Source: an uncultured Clostridia bacterium | GTDB lineage: Bacteria; Bacillota; Clostridia; Peptostreptococcales; Acidaminobacteraceae | Length of the DNA stretch: 11,700 nt | Direction: 5' to 3' | Assembly (NCBI GenBank): GCA_937880545.1 | Contig: CALFKA010000141.1 | Location: forward strand, 1 to 11,700 | Shown here: piece after piece, positions 1 through 5,322 of the stretch | Layout: each line of letters opens with the position of its first letter | Numbering within the stretch: the first letter of the stretch is position 1 | Position numbers and translations under genes: made by a program | Notes under the pieces: generated by a model | Told to the model about the DNA's origin: nothing | The model's database searches: none | The model's input: only the letters and a program-made list of their open reading frames with translations

Positions 1-18
1 ACGACGCTCTTCCGATCT
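1..18 (+). other. Illumina sequencing adapter remnant (not genomic)
   Basis: Bases 1-18 read ACGACGCTCTTCCGATCT, which is identical to the 3' end of the Illumina TruSeq read-1 adapter. The match is seen directly, and the adapter sequence is recalled from general knowledge. Untrimmed adapter at a contig edge is a common assembly artefact. The upstream reading frame stays open through it, so any protein called from position 3 would carry artificial residues. Real sequence probably begins at about base 19. Confidence 0.95.
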
Positions 19-20
19 CT

Positions 21-233
21 AGCGTGATGGGCATTATCCGCACTAGCGGAGCTGTCGTTGCCGAAATACAAGTCACCCAGGGAGAAGCCCCGGCAAATGA
101 GGCCCTGTTTTTTAATGAGCAAAAGACCTGGAAGGCAGTGGAGAGTCGACGGAGTACAGTTTGGATGGAGGGCTCCCCTCTAGCTCTGGCAGATCAGCTT
201 CTCCTGGAGATACAAAAGCGGGGGATCATATGA
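21..233 (+). CDS. etfB: Electron transfer flavoprotein beta subunit, C-terminal fragment (probable)
   Basis: The reading frame enters from the left edge and ends in TGA at 231-233, giving about 70 residues of genomic origin. The tail VWMEGSPLALADQLLLEIQKRGII resembles the usual EtfB ending, where a short G-x-P segment is followed by a helix and a terminal Leu/Arg-rich Gly-Ile-Ile. The stop overlaps the etfA start in an ATGA arrangement, and etfB normally sits directly before etfA and is translationally coupled to it. EtfB carries AMP or a second FAD and pairs with EtfA to shuttle electrons from acyl-CoA dehydrogenases. The nucleotide-binding part lies off the window. The GTG at 24 and ATG at 27 are internal codons, not starts. 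The identification rests mainly on context, because the C-terminus of EtfB is poorly conserved. Confidence 0.6.
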   Translation, partial: SVMGIIRTSGAVVAEIQVTQGEAPANEALFFNEQKTWKAVESRRSTVWMEGSPLALADQLLLEIQKRGII

Positions 234-1297
234 GAAAAAATGGTGCCCTGCGTCTGTTGACCGTTCTAGGTCCTGCCGCCTCAGAAAGCGAAGTGTTAGA
301 AAACGCTTACACTATTGGACTGCTCCGGCAAGCGTCGGCAATGGCACAAACAATAGGCGCGACTCTCTCCGGCGCACTGCTACTCACGGAGTCTGCGGGG
401 AAAACAAGGCTCACGTACTTACCGGCGACTTTGCAGCATTTAGGTATGCAGGAGTTGAGCGTGATCTCCTCTTCACCAGAAGCGGGAGTGGCCGATATTG
501 CCGAGTCACTGGTTCACTTTGTTAGGGACGCTTCACCTGGTTTGCTTCTTTTTGGAGCATCTTCCTTTTCCGCCTACGCCTCGGGCATTCTTGCAGGTGC
601 CCTTGGGAGCGGAGTGCATCCCGATATTGTGGGGTGGGAAGTAAGTAAGAACTATCTATTTTTTGAGCGCGATGTTCTCGGGGGCAGCGTACGGCTGAGA
701 AGTTGTGCCGGATGCATCGGAAATGGGCTATCTCCACCGGTTATTATTACTCTGTCTCCTTCCCTCCTATTAGAAGAACATGCCCGAAGGAACCTTTGCC
801 CTGCTGCTGGTTTCGAGGTTACACAGAAGGCTTATGAAACCTGCTGCACGGGGATAGAACTGCTTCACAGAGAGTTTCTTCAACGAGAGATGATTCGGCT
901 GGAAGAGGCCTCAGTCATCGTTGCGGGTGGCCGAGGACTCGGCAGTAAAGAGGGTTTCACACTTCTTAGTGAACTAGCTGGACTCCTCGGTGGTGAAGTT
1001 GGCGCCAGTCGGCAGGCAGTGGATCTGGGGTGGATCTCCGTCGATCATCAGGTGGGACAAACCGGGGCGAAAGTCCGGGCGGATCTCTATTTGGCCTGCG
1101 GCATCAGTGGCTCTATACAACACAGAGCCGGCATCATAGATGCGAAGTGTATCGTCGCCATCAATACGGATCCCAAGGCTATGATTTTTCGGATGGCGGA
1201 CTTCGGCATCGTAGGGGATGTTTATCAGATCGTACCAGCGCTAATTGAGCGCTTGAAAAAGAAGAGAGTTAAGAGCCTCGAAGAGTTATTGCTATAA
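230..1297 (+). CDS. etfA: Electron transfer flavoprotein alpha subunit
   Basis: This 355-residue protein is the FAD-carrying half of the EtfAB heterodimer. It accepts electrons from acyl-CoA dehydrogenases and passes them to quinone, ferredoxin or another partner. Residues 1-190 form a divergent N-terminal alpha/beta domain. The C-terminal FAD domain is classical: GGRGLGS (233-239), GASRQAVD...W (258-268), VGQTG (275-279), GISGSIQHRAGI (291-302), INTDP (311-315) and ADFGIVGD (323-330). ATG 230 was chosen because it overlaps the etfB stop and gives a normal N-terminus; an in-frame upstream codon at 161 lies inside etfB. Odd points are a CxxC pair (C159, C162) where other EtfAs usually have a plain GGKA-type strand, and a C205-C206 doublet. 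No dehydrogenase gene is in view, so the electron donor is unknown. Confidence 0.93.
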   Translation: MRKNGALRLLTVLGPAASESEVLENAYTIGLLRQASAMAQTIGATLSGALLLTESAGKTRLTYLPATLQHLGMQELSVISSSPEAGVADIAESLVHFVRDASPGLLLFGASSFSAYASGILAGALGSGVHPDIVGWEVSKNYLFFERDVLGGSVRLRSCAGCIGNGLSPPVIITLSPSLLLEEHARRNLCPAAGFEVTQKAYETCCTGIELLHREFLQREMIRLEEASVIVAGGRGLGSKEGFTLLSELAGLLGGEVGASRQAVDLGWISVDHQVGQTGAKVRADLYLACGISGSIQHRAGIIDAKCIVAINTDPKAMIFRMADFGIVGDVYQIVPALIERLKKKRVKSLEELLL

Positions 1298-1307
1298 TTT
1301 TAGCAAT
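1288..1307. repeat. Perfect 7-bp inverted repeat over etfA stop and -35 region
   Basis: ATTGCTA (1288-1294) and TAGCAAT (1301-1307) are exact reverse complements around a 6-nt spacer. The repeat spans the etfA stop codon and covers the -35 element of the candidate promoter for the next gene. It could be an operator for autoregulation or a weak RNA hairpin. It has no U-tract of terminator quality after it. The geometry is seen directly; a role is inferred. Confidence 0.5.
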
Positions 1308-1317
1308 CTATTATACT
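1289..1317 (+). promoter_or_regulatory. Candidate sigma-A promoter for the sigma-54 activator gene
   Basis: TTGCTA (1289-1294) and TATACT (1312-1317) are separated by exactly 17 bp, matching the vegetative consensus at 4/6 and 5/6 positions. The start point would fall near 1324, leaving a short leader that still contains the Shine-Dalgarno site at 1333-1338. This argues that the regulator is transcribed separately from etfBA and supports ATG 1342 as its start. Confidence 0.5.
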
Positions 1318-1341
1318 TTGCATGGAAAGATGGGAGGGAAT

Positions 1342-2718
1342 ATGAATCGGGAATTCTATGAAGCCGTATTCACCAAAGTAATGGATATGACAGATGACGG
1401 GTTTATCGTGGTTAATCCGGAAGGTATCATTGTCAATATCAATGAGCAATATGCTCAGTTTTTACTTACCTCTCGCAGCGAAGCTATCGGCAAGCCAATC
1501 TTTTCGCTGATTCCCAACTCTCAAATGCTGGAAATCATGCAGAAAAAATATACGGGCGAGCTGGAGGTGCATACCTACGAAAATGGAACATCAAAAGATA
1601 AAAATGTTATTGTCTCCCGCTCCTACGTGGAGAACGAAGAGGGAGAGGTTATGGCGGGGGTCGCACAAGTCAAATTCCGCCTCCAGAGTTTGGATGTTGC
1701 CCGAAAACTGAAGGAAGAGTACGAAGCTCTCACCTATTACCGGGATCAGTATTATGACTTGGCGTCCGCGGCATTGTTTTTTAAGAATATGATAGGGGAA
1801 GATCCGTTCTTTCTACAACAGAAAAAAGAGGGCATGAAAATAGCGCAGACTCATTTCCCGGTGCTGATTCAGGGAGAGACCGGCACCGGAAAGGAATTGT
1901 TCGCCCAGGGCATTCACAGCAGTTCCCCACGCGCAAAGATGCCCATGGTTTCGATCAACTGTGCCGCTATTCCCACCGAACTCATGGAGTCAGAACTATT
2001 TGGCTATGTTGATGGGGCGTTTACCGGAGCAAAGAAGGGTGGGAAAAAAGGCAAATTCTTGCTCGCCGACAATGGCACGCTGTTTCTAGATGAAATCGGA
2101 GATATGCCTTTAAATATGCAGGCGAAGCTCCTGCGAGCTCTTCAAGAGCATGAAATTGAACCGATCGGTTCAAATACTGCGATCCCTGTGGATATCCGCA
2201 TCATCTCTGCAACTCGAAAGAATCTTTCTCAGATGGTACAGGAGGGCAGCTTTCGAGAAGACCTTTTTTACCGGTTAAATGTCGTGAATGTTGAAATGAT
2301 CCCTCTGCGGGAAAGACGTTCGGATATCCTTCTATTGGCTGAATACTTCGTAGAACTTCTTAACGAACAGTACAAGCGAAATCTGACCCTGGGGCCGGAA
2401 GTGAAGGAAGCGTTCCAAGCGTATTCCTGGCCGGGCAATGTCCGAGAGCTCGACAATGTTATTAAGAGTGCATATGCGGTTTGCGACCGATCCACCATTG
2501 GCCTTTCTGACATTCCTCCCAAATTAATTACTGTAGAAACTTGTGTAAACAAAAGTCGTTGCAGCTTGAAAACTGCCATGGCAGAACACGAGAAGAAATG
2601 GCTCAGTGCTCTGCTTTCAAAGCATCAATGGAATATCCAGACGGCGGCAAAGGAGGCGGGCATTCACAGGAGTGCTTTGTATAAAAAACTGAATCGTTAC
2701 AATCTTGAAAGACCCTGA
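1342..2718 (+). CDS. PAS-domain sigma-54-dependent transcriptional activator
   Basis: A 458-residue bacterial enhancer-binding protein that uses ATP hydrolysis to open promoters held by sigma-54 RNA polymerase. A PAS-type sensor domain occupies roughly residues 5-112, followed by a charged linker (115-140). The AAA+ domain shows Walker A GETGTGKE (178-185), the sigma-54-contacting loop GAFTGA (225-230), Walker B GTLFLDE (245-251), the arginine-rich FREDLFYRLN segment (304-313) and WPGNVREL (363-370). A Fis-type helix-turn-helix lies at about 431-452. ATG 1342 is preferred over a TTG at 1318 because GGAGGG lies 3 nt upstream of the AAT preceding it and the TTG would precede the likely transcription start. 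There is no phosphoreceiver domain, so the signal is probably a small ligand or cofactor bound by PAS. Such regulators commonly sit beside acyl-CoA or amino-acid fermentation operons, so etfBA is the likely target (inference). No -24/-12 promoter is visible in the window. Confidence 0.93.
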   Translation: MNREFYEAVFTKVMDMTDDGFIVVNPEGIIVNINEQYAQFLLTSRSEAIGKPIFSLIPNSQMLEIMQKKYTGELEVHTYENGTSKDKNVIVSRSYVENEEGEVMAGVAQVKFRLQSLDVARKLKEEYEALTYYRDQYYDLASAALFFKNMIGEDPFFLQQKKEGMKIAQTHFPVLIQGETGTGKELFAQGIHSSSPRAKMPMVSINCAAIPTELMESELFGYVDGAFTGAKKGGKKGKFLLADNGTLFLDEIGDMPLNMQAKLLRALQEHEIEPIGSNTAIPVDIRIISATRKNLSQMVQEGSFREDLFYRLNVVNVEMIPLRERRSDILLLAEYFVELLNEQYKRNLTLGPEVKEAFQAYSWPGNVRELDNVIKSAYAVCDRSTIGLSDIPPKLITVETCVNKSRCSLKTAMAEHEKKWLSALLSKHQWNIQTAAKEAGIHRSALYKKLNRYNLERP

Positions 2719-2912
2719 TTGCACAGGCTTTTGCGTGAGGTAGTAAGGAATAGCGAAATATAATTTAATGCTGTTCAAAAATATTATTCAAAGCTGATTC
2801 ATTTAACTGAGATATTTTTCGTAAAGATAAAACTAATCTTGTTATCAGTCTGGAAGTTGCCAAGAGATCGATAGCCAGAAAAGACTATTTTTTCCAATCC
2901 ATTGTACTCTTC

Positions 2913-2958
2913 ACTCCTTCCGCTGTCGGTTGATCAAATGGCTCGGAGGGAGTTTTTT
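2913..2958 (+). terminator. Rho-independent terminator, downstream of the sigma-54 activator
   Basis: ACTCCTTCCG (2913-2922) pairs with CGGAGGGAGT (2944-2953) over 10 bp, with one G-T wobble, around a 21-nt loop. Six T residues (2953-2958) follow. It lies 195 bp past the activator stop, which is unusually far, so the transcript carries a long 3' tail or the hairpin belongs to a separate small transcript. The loop contains the palindrome TTGATCAA. Confidence 0.75.
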
Positions 2959-3059
2959 ATGTATTTTTGGGTTCAGTAAGAATTCAATATCAGACATTTA
3001 TCCAATGATGAGACCCTTGTGTTGGCAAAGTAAGTCAAGCTATAAGTTGGAGCGAGGGT

Positions 3060-3167
3060 ATGAATTATTCACTATCAAGGGATTTTGAGAATGAACTTGA
3101 ATTATCTTCGTTGCTTGATGAACAAGGAAATACAACATCAAGCATAAAGCGGATCTTTTCTGCCTAG
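3060..3167 (+). CDS. Possible 35-residue small protein
   Basis: ATG 3060 opens a 35-codon frame ending in TAG 3165. The peptide starts MNYSLSRDFENELELSSL and ends SSIKRIFSA. GGAG at 3049-3052 lies 7 nt upstream, which is a good ribosome-site position, and a second purine run abuts the start. The peptide is acidic in its first half and basic near the end, with no membrane segment, and I recognise no family. Its codons also encode the 9-bp inverted repeat at 3112-3144. It may be a random open frame in AT-rich DNA, and no clear promoter is visible before it. Confidence 0.2.
   Translation: MNYSLSRDFENELELSSLLDEQGNTTSSIKRIFSA
3112..3144. repeat. Perfect 9-bp inverted repeat
   Basis: TGCTTGATG (3112-3120) and CATCAAGCA (3136-3144) are exact reverse complements separated by 15 nt. 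As RNA this would form a stable stem, and as DNA it could be a protein-binding dyad. No T-run follows, so it is not an intrinsic terminator. Confidence 0.5.
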
Positions 3168-3190
3168 AGAAAATAGCCACTTAAATATAT

Positions 3191-3217
3191 TATAATGCTC
3201 TTTCCCCTTCGGGGAAA
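3191..3217 (+). promoter_or_regulatory. TATAAT box followed by a 7-bp hairpin
   Basis: A perfect -10 hexamer TATAAT lies at 3191-3196. The region 17 bp upstream (AGAAAA) is a poor -35, so a promoter is uncertain. Five bases further on, TTTCCCC (3201-3207) and GGGGAAA (3211-3217) form a perfect stem with a TTC loop. If the -10 is used, the transcript would begin at or inside this hairpin and run about 285 nt to the sigma-factor gene. Confidence 0.25.
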
Positions 3218-3303
3218 ACTAATGACTACTGGTTTTATATTAAGTTTATCGAGTGCGTTTTTGCGGATTCTTTCTTAAAATATCATGCTTCACTTTATAG
3301 ATC

Positions 3304-3352
3304 TCAGATAGTCTCAAAGCTGCATGGTTAGTGAGGAAAATCGGCTATCTGA
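3304..3352. repeat. Perfect 8-bp inverted repeat
   Basis: TCAGATAG (3304-3311) and CTATCTGA (3345-3352) are exact reverse complements with 33 nt between them. They lie 136-184 nt upstream of the ECF sigma gene. The repeat could shape the operon leader RNA. Arms of this size also occur by chance in AT-rich DNA. Confidence 0.35.
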
Positions 3353-3487
3353 AATCAATCCTTTCATTCGAGTAGTTTCAGAAGAAACGAAATAAGCAGT
3401 TAACATCAATAACTATTACGTAAACAATATTAACTAATTTGAGAAATACAGGTACCCTGAGGTGTATGTCTATTGAAAGGAGAATCC

Positions 3488-3949
3488 ATGGACCTTTCCC
3501 AATGTGTGGAAGCCTACACCGACATGATTGTGCGGACGGCCTTCACGTATGTACAGAATCGAGCCGACGCGCAAGACATTGCCCAAGAGGTATTTCTCGC
3601 CCTCCTTCTGAACAAGAAGCCTTTTGAGAGCGATGAACATCAAAAGGCATGGCTTCTGCGAGTGGCGATCAATAAGAGCAAAAATCACCTGCGTAGCCAT
3701 TGGTTCCGGAAAAAAGTGCCACTGACGGAGGAGCTGAGTGAGCTGAGCAGTGAGCAGAGTGAAATCCTCGAAGCCTTCATGCAACTGCCGGAGAAGTATC
3801 GTACACCTTTGCATCTTCATGCGTATGTCGGCTATTCCATCAAGGAGATAGCAGGACTGCTGGGCAAGAAGGAATCGACCATCGGCACGCGGCTCAGCCG
3901 CGCCAAAGAGCGCCTCGGCGCACTGTTAGGAGAAGAATATGTCCCATAA
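3488..3949 (+). CDS. ECF-type RNA polymerase sigma factor
   Basis: A 153-residue sigma-70 family protein of the extracytoplasmic-function class, which directs RNA polymerase to a small stress-type regulon. Region 2 covers about residues 8-75, including the core-binding segment DAQDIAQEVFLALL (27-40). Region 4 covers about 92-147, with LPEKYRTPLHLHAYVGYSIKEIAGLLG and the recognition helix KKESTIGTRLSRAKERL. Regions 1 and 3 are absent, as is typical for the class. ATG 3488 has an AAAGGAGA site 5 nt upstream; a TTG at 3473 precedes that site and is rejected. The gene overlaps the next one by 11 nt and leads the fatty-acid synthesis operon. ECF genes are usually paired with a membrane anti-sigma factor in just this position. 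The regulon is unknown; self-regulation and control of the fab genes is an inference. No clear GGAAC/GTC-type ECF promoter could be found upstream. Confidence 0.92.
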   Translation: MDLSQCVEAYTDMIVRTAFTYVQNRADAQDIAQEVFLALLLNKKPFESDEHQKAWLLRVAINKSKNHLRSHWFRKKVPLTEELSELSSEQSEILEAFMQLPEKYRTPLHLHAYVGYSIKEIAGLLGKKESTIGTRLSRAKERLGALLGEEYVP

Positions 3950-4136
3950 CAACTACGCCGCCTCTCTGAGTGGTGTGTCCTTTGAAGAAGGTCTGAAAGA
4001 CAATATTCTTTCGTACCTCTCTGTCTATGACGTAGACAAAAAAAATAATTACTGGAGTCGTCTTGTTTTCATTGTTGGCATCGTAAGTGTTGTCGTCTTG
4101 TACCTTCTCGGAAAGAGGCACAGGCATGGCGCTTAA
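3939..4136 (+). CDS. Small single-span membrane protein, putative minimal anti-sigma factor
   Basis: A 65-residue protein starting at ATG 3939, with AGGAGA (3928-3933) at good spacing. It overlaps the sigma gene by 11 nt and fabH by 11 nt, so it is almost surely translated. Residues 1-41 are polar and include a short amphipathic stretch, SFEEGLKDNILSYL (14-27), that recalls the N-terminal sigma-binding helix of many Firmicute anti-sigma factors. A single hydrophobic segment, LVFIVGIVSVVVLYLLG (42-58), is followed only by the basic tail KRHRHGA. Most known anti-sigma factors carry a further extracytoplasmic domain, which is missing here. Basic residues flank the membrane segment on both sides, so topology is not settled. 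The anti-sigma role is inferred from position and layout; I cannot assign the protein to a named family. Confidence 0.7.
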   Translation: MSHNNYAASLSGVSFEEGLKDNILSYLSVYDVDKKNNYWSRLVFIVGIVSVVVLYLLGKRHRHGA

Positions 4137-5082
4137 AATACTTTCCACCGGATCCTTTGTCCCACCGCTGAGCCTGACGAATGACGAACTCTGTGGGCGC
4201 ATTGGCATTGACTCAAGTGATGAGTGGATTGTTCAGCGTGTAGGTGTTCAGAAGAGACATATCTCTGAAGACCTTTTCAACTGGGAGATGGGCACGGTCG
4301 CTTCAGAGCGAGCGCTTGAACAGGCAGGACTTACGGCGAAGGATATCGACTTTATTGTCTGTGCCACCGTCAGCAGCGAAGATAGCTCCCCGAGTACTGC
4401 CGCCATGATCCAACAGGCTCTTGGAGCAGAGTGCCCGGCAATGGACCTTCACGCAGCCTGTAGCGGATTCATTTATACACTGGAGACATGCGCCGCGCTT
4501 CTCAAGATGAACTACAAGAGAGTCCTCCTCGTGGCATCCGAAAGACTCAGTCGCATCGTCGACTGGAAGGATAGAAATACTTGTGTCATCTTCGGAGACG
4601 GAGCAGCCGCTCTGGTTCTTGAAGAAGGAGACAACTATCTTGCCAGTGTTCTTCACTCCTTCGGTGGTGACGAGGTCATCAAGATCCCCAACTATGAAGG
4701 AGATCGCACATTCTTTAAAAAGGACACCCCTGCGCCCTTCATCTTTATGAACGGACAGGAGACTTTCAAGTTTGCTGTCGGACGGATGCGTACGGACATC
4801 CAAGAAGTTCTCAAACGAGGCGAGGTGGAGGAGAGCGATGTCAGTTGGGTTATTCCTCATCAAGCAAACATCCGTATCATCGATGCGGCAAGACGCCGCC
4901 TGAAAATTGACCCTGAGCGCTATGTGACAAACATTGATCGCTTTGGAAATACATCGGCCGCCAGTATTCCTCTGGCTCTGGATGAACTCCATCGGAGCGG
5001 AAAGTTGAAGCGGGGAGATCTCCTTGTGTTCACCGCCTTCGGAGGAGGACTCTCCAGTGCCGCATCGCTGGTACGCTGGTAA
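4126..5082 (+). CDS. fabH: Beta-ketoacyl-ACP synthase III (KAS III)
   Basis: A 318-residue enzyme that starts fatty-acid synthesis by condensing an acyl-CoA primer with malonyl-ACP to give a 3-ketoacyl-ACP. The catalytic triad is complete: Cys112 in HAACSGF, His245 in IPHQANIR and Asn275 in RFGNTSAAS. The GDGAAALVLEE segment (158-167) and the C-terminal FTAFGGGLSSAASLVRW are also typical. ATG 4126 is chosen because AGAGG (4114-4118) lies 7 nt upstream and the length matches the family; an in-frame codon at 4087 lies inside the preceding gene. The residue before the conserved Pro-Ser (P89-S90) is Ser88, where E. coli FabH has Phe87 bordering the acyl pocket. A wider primer range is therefore possible (inference). 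acpP follows after an 18-nt gap. Confidence 0.96.
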   Translation: MALKILSTGSFVPPLSLTNDELCGRIGIDSSDEWIVQRVGVQKRHISEDLFNWEMGTVASERALEQAGLTAKDIDFIVCATVSSEDSSPSTAAMIQQALGAECPAMDLHAACSGFIYTLETCAALLKMNYKRVLLVASERLSRIVDWKDRNTCVIFGDGAAALVLEEGDNYLASVLHSFGGDEVIKIPNYEGDRTFFKKDTPAPFIFMNGQETFKFAVGRMRTDIQEVLKRGEVEESDVSWVIPHQANIRIIDAARRRLKIDPERYVTNIDRFGNTSAASIPLALDELHRSGKLKRGDLLVFTAFGGGLSSAASLVRW

Positions 5083-5100
5083 AAAAGAAAGGGAAAGAAA

Positions 5101-5322
5101 ATGACACTTGAAAAAGTACGTGAAATGATTGCAAATCACCTCGGCAAGGACGTAGAAGAGGTTCTGGTCACCAGCACTTTTGAAGAGCTAGGCATCGACT
5201 CGCTCGAGATTGCTGAGCTCGTCATGGATTTTGAAGATGAGATGGAGGTGGAACTGGTCATTGAAGAACCAATTCTCACCGTCGGCGCCTTCTACGAATT
5301 CTTGGAAAAACAGGCTAAATGA
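5101..5322 (+). CDS. acpP: Acyl carrier protein
   Basis: A 73-residue acidic four-helix carrier that holds the growing acyl chain on a phosphopantetheine arm. The attachment site is Ser34 in the GIDSLEIAEL motif, at the start of helix II. Helix II and the following turn are strongly acidic (EIAELVMDFEDEMEVEL), the surface that fatty-acid enzymes recognise. The gene lies between fabH and fabK, so this is the fatty-acid ACP rather than a polyketide-type carrier. A purine-rich AAAGGGAAAG stretch upstream serves as the ribosome site. Its TGA overlaps the fabK ATG by 4 nt (ATGA). It lacks the longer N-terminal helix segment of E. coli ACP but is within normal length. Confidence 0.95.
   Translation: MTLEKVREMIANHLGKDVEEVLVTSTFEELGIDSLEIAELVMDFEDEMEVELVIEEPILTVGAFYEFLEKQAK

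Larger units (their letters stand above)
2719..3487. other. 769-bp AT-rich intergenic region
   Basis: No convincing protein gene is seen between the sigma-54 activator and the ECF sigma gene. The base composition is visibly more AT-rich than the flanking genes. It contains the terminator at 2913-2958, a weak 35-codon ORF at 3060-3167, perfect inverted repeats at 3112-3144 and 3304-3352, a TATAAT box followed by a short hairpin at 3191-3217, and an AGTTAA/TTAACT pair at 3398-3435. The promoter of the fab operon must lie in this stretch. A weak candidate is TTAACA (3400-3405) with AACAAT (3423-3428) at 17-bp spacing. I saw no tRNA, T-box, FapR-type palindrome or insertion-sequence ends. Confidence 0.6.

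Noticed and set aside
1318..1341. TTG start for the sigma-54 activator
   Set aside because: It lies before the likely transcription start, and GGAGGG is correctly placed for ATG 1342.
3010..3040. Sigma-54 promoter-like TTGGCA...AAGC
   Set aside because: The GG-to-GC spacing is 13 rather than 10 bases, and no downstream gene fits.
3017..3046. TTGTGT-N18-TATAAG as promoter for the 35-codon ORF
   Set aside because: The -35 is weak, and the predicted start near 3053 would remove the GGAG site at 3049-3052.
3440..3472. Possible ECF-type autoregulatory promoter (TGAGAAAT ... GTCTA) before the sigma gene
   Set aside because: The spacing is about 20 bp rather than 16-17, and the start point would fall inside the ribosome site.
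2719..3487. Remnant of an insertion sequence or prophage in the AT-rich gap
   Set aside because: No transposase fragment, terminal repeats or target-site duplication could be seen, and the inverted repeats present are short and unrelated to one another.
4303..5139. Long minus-strand open frame opposite fabH
   Set aside because: It lies fully antisense to fabH, whose motifs are intact, has no recognisable domain and is cysteine/serine-rich in a way typical of reverse-complement reading.
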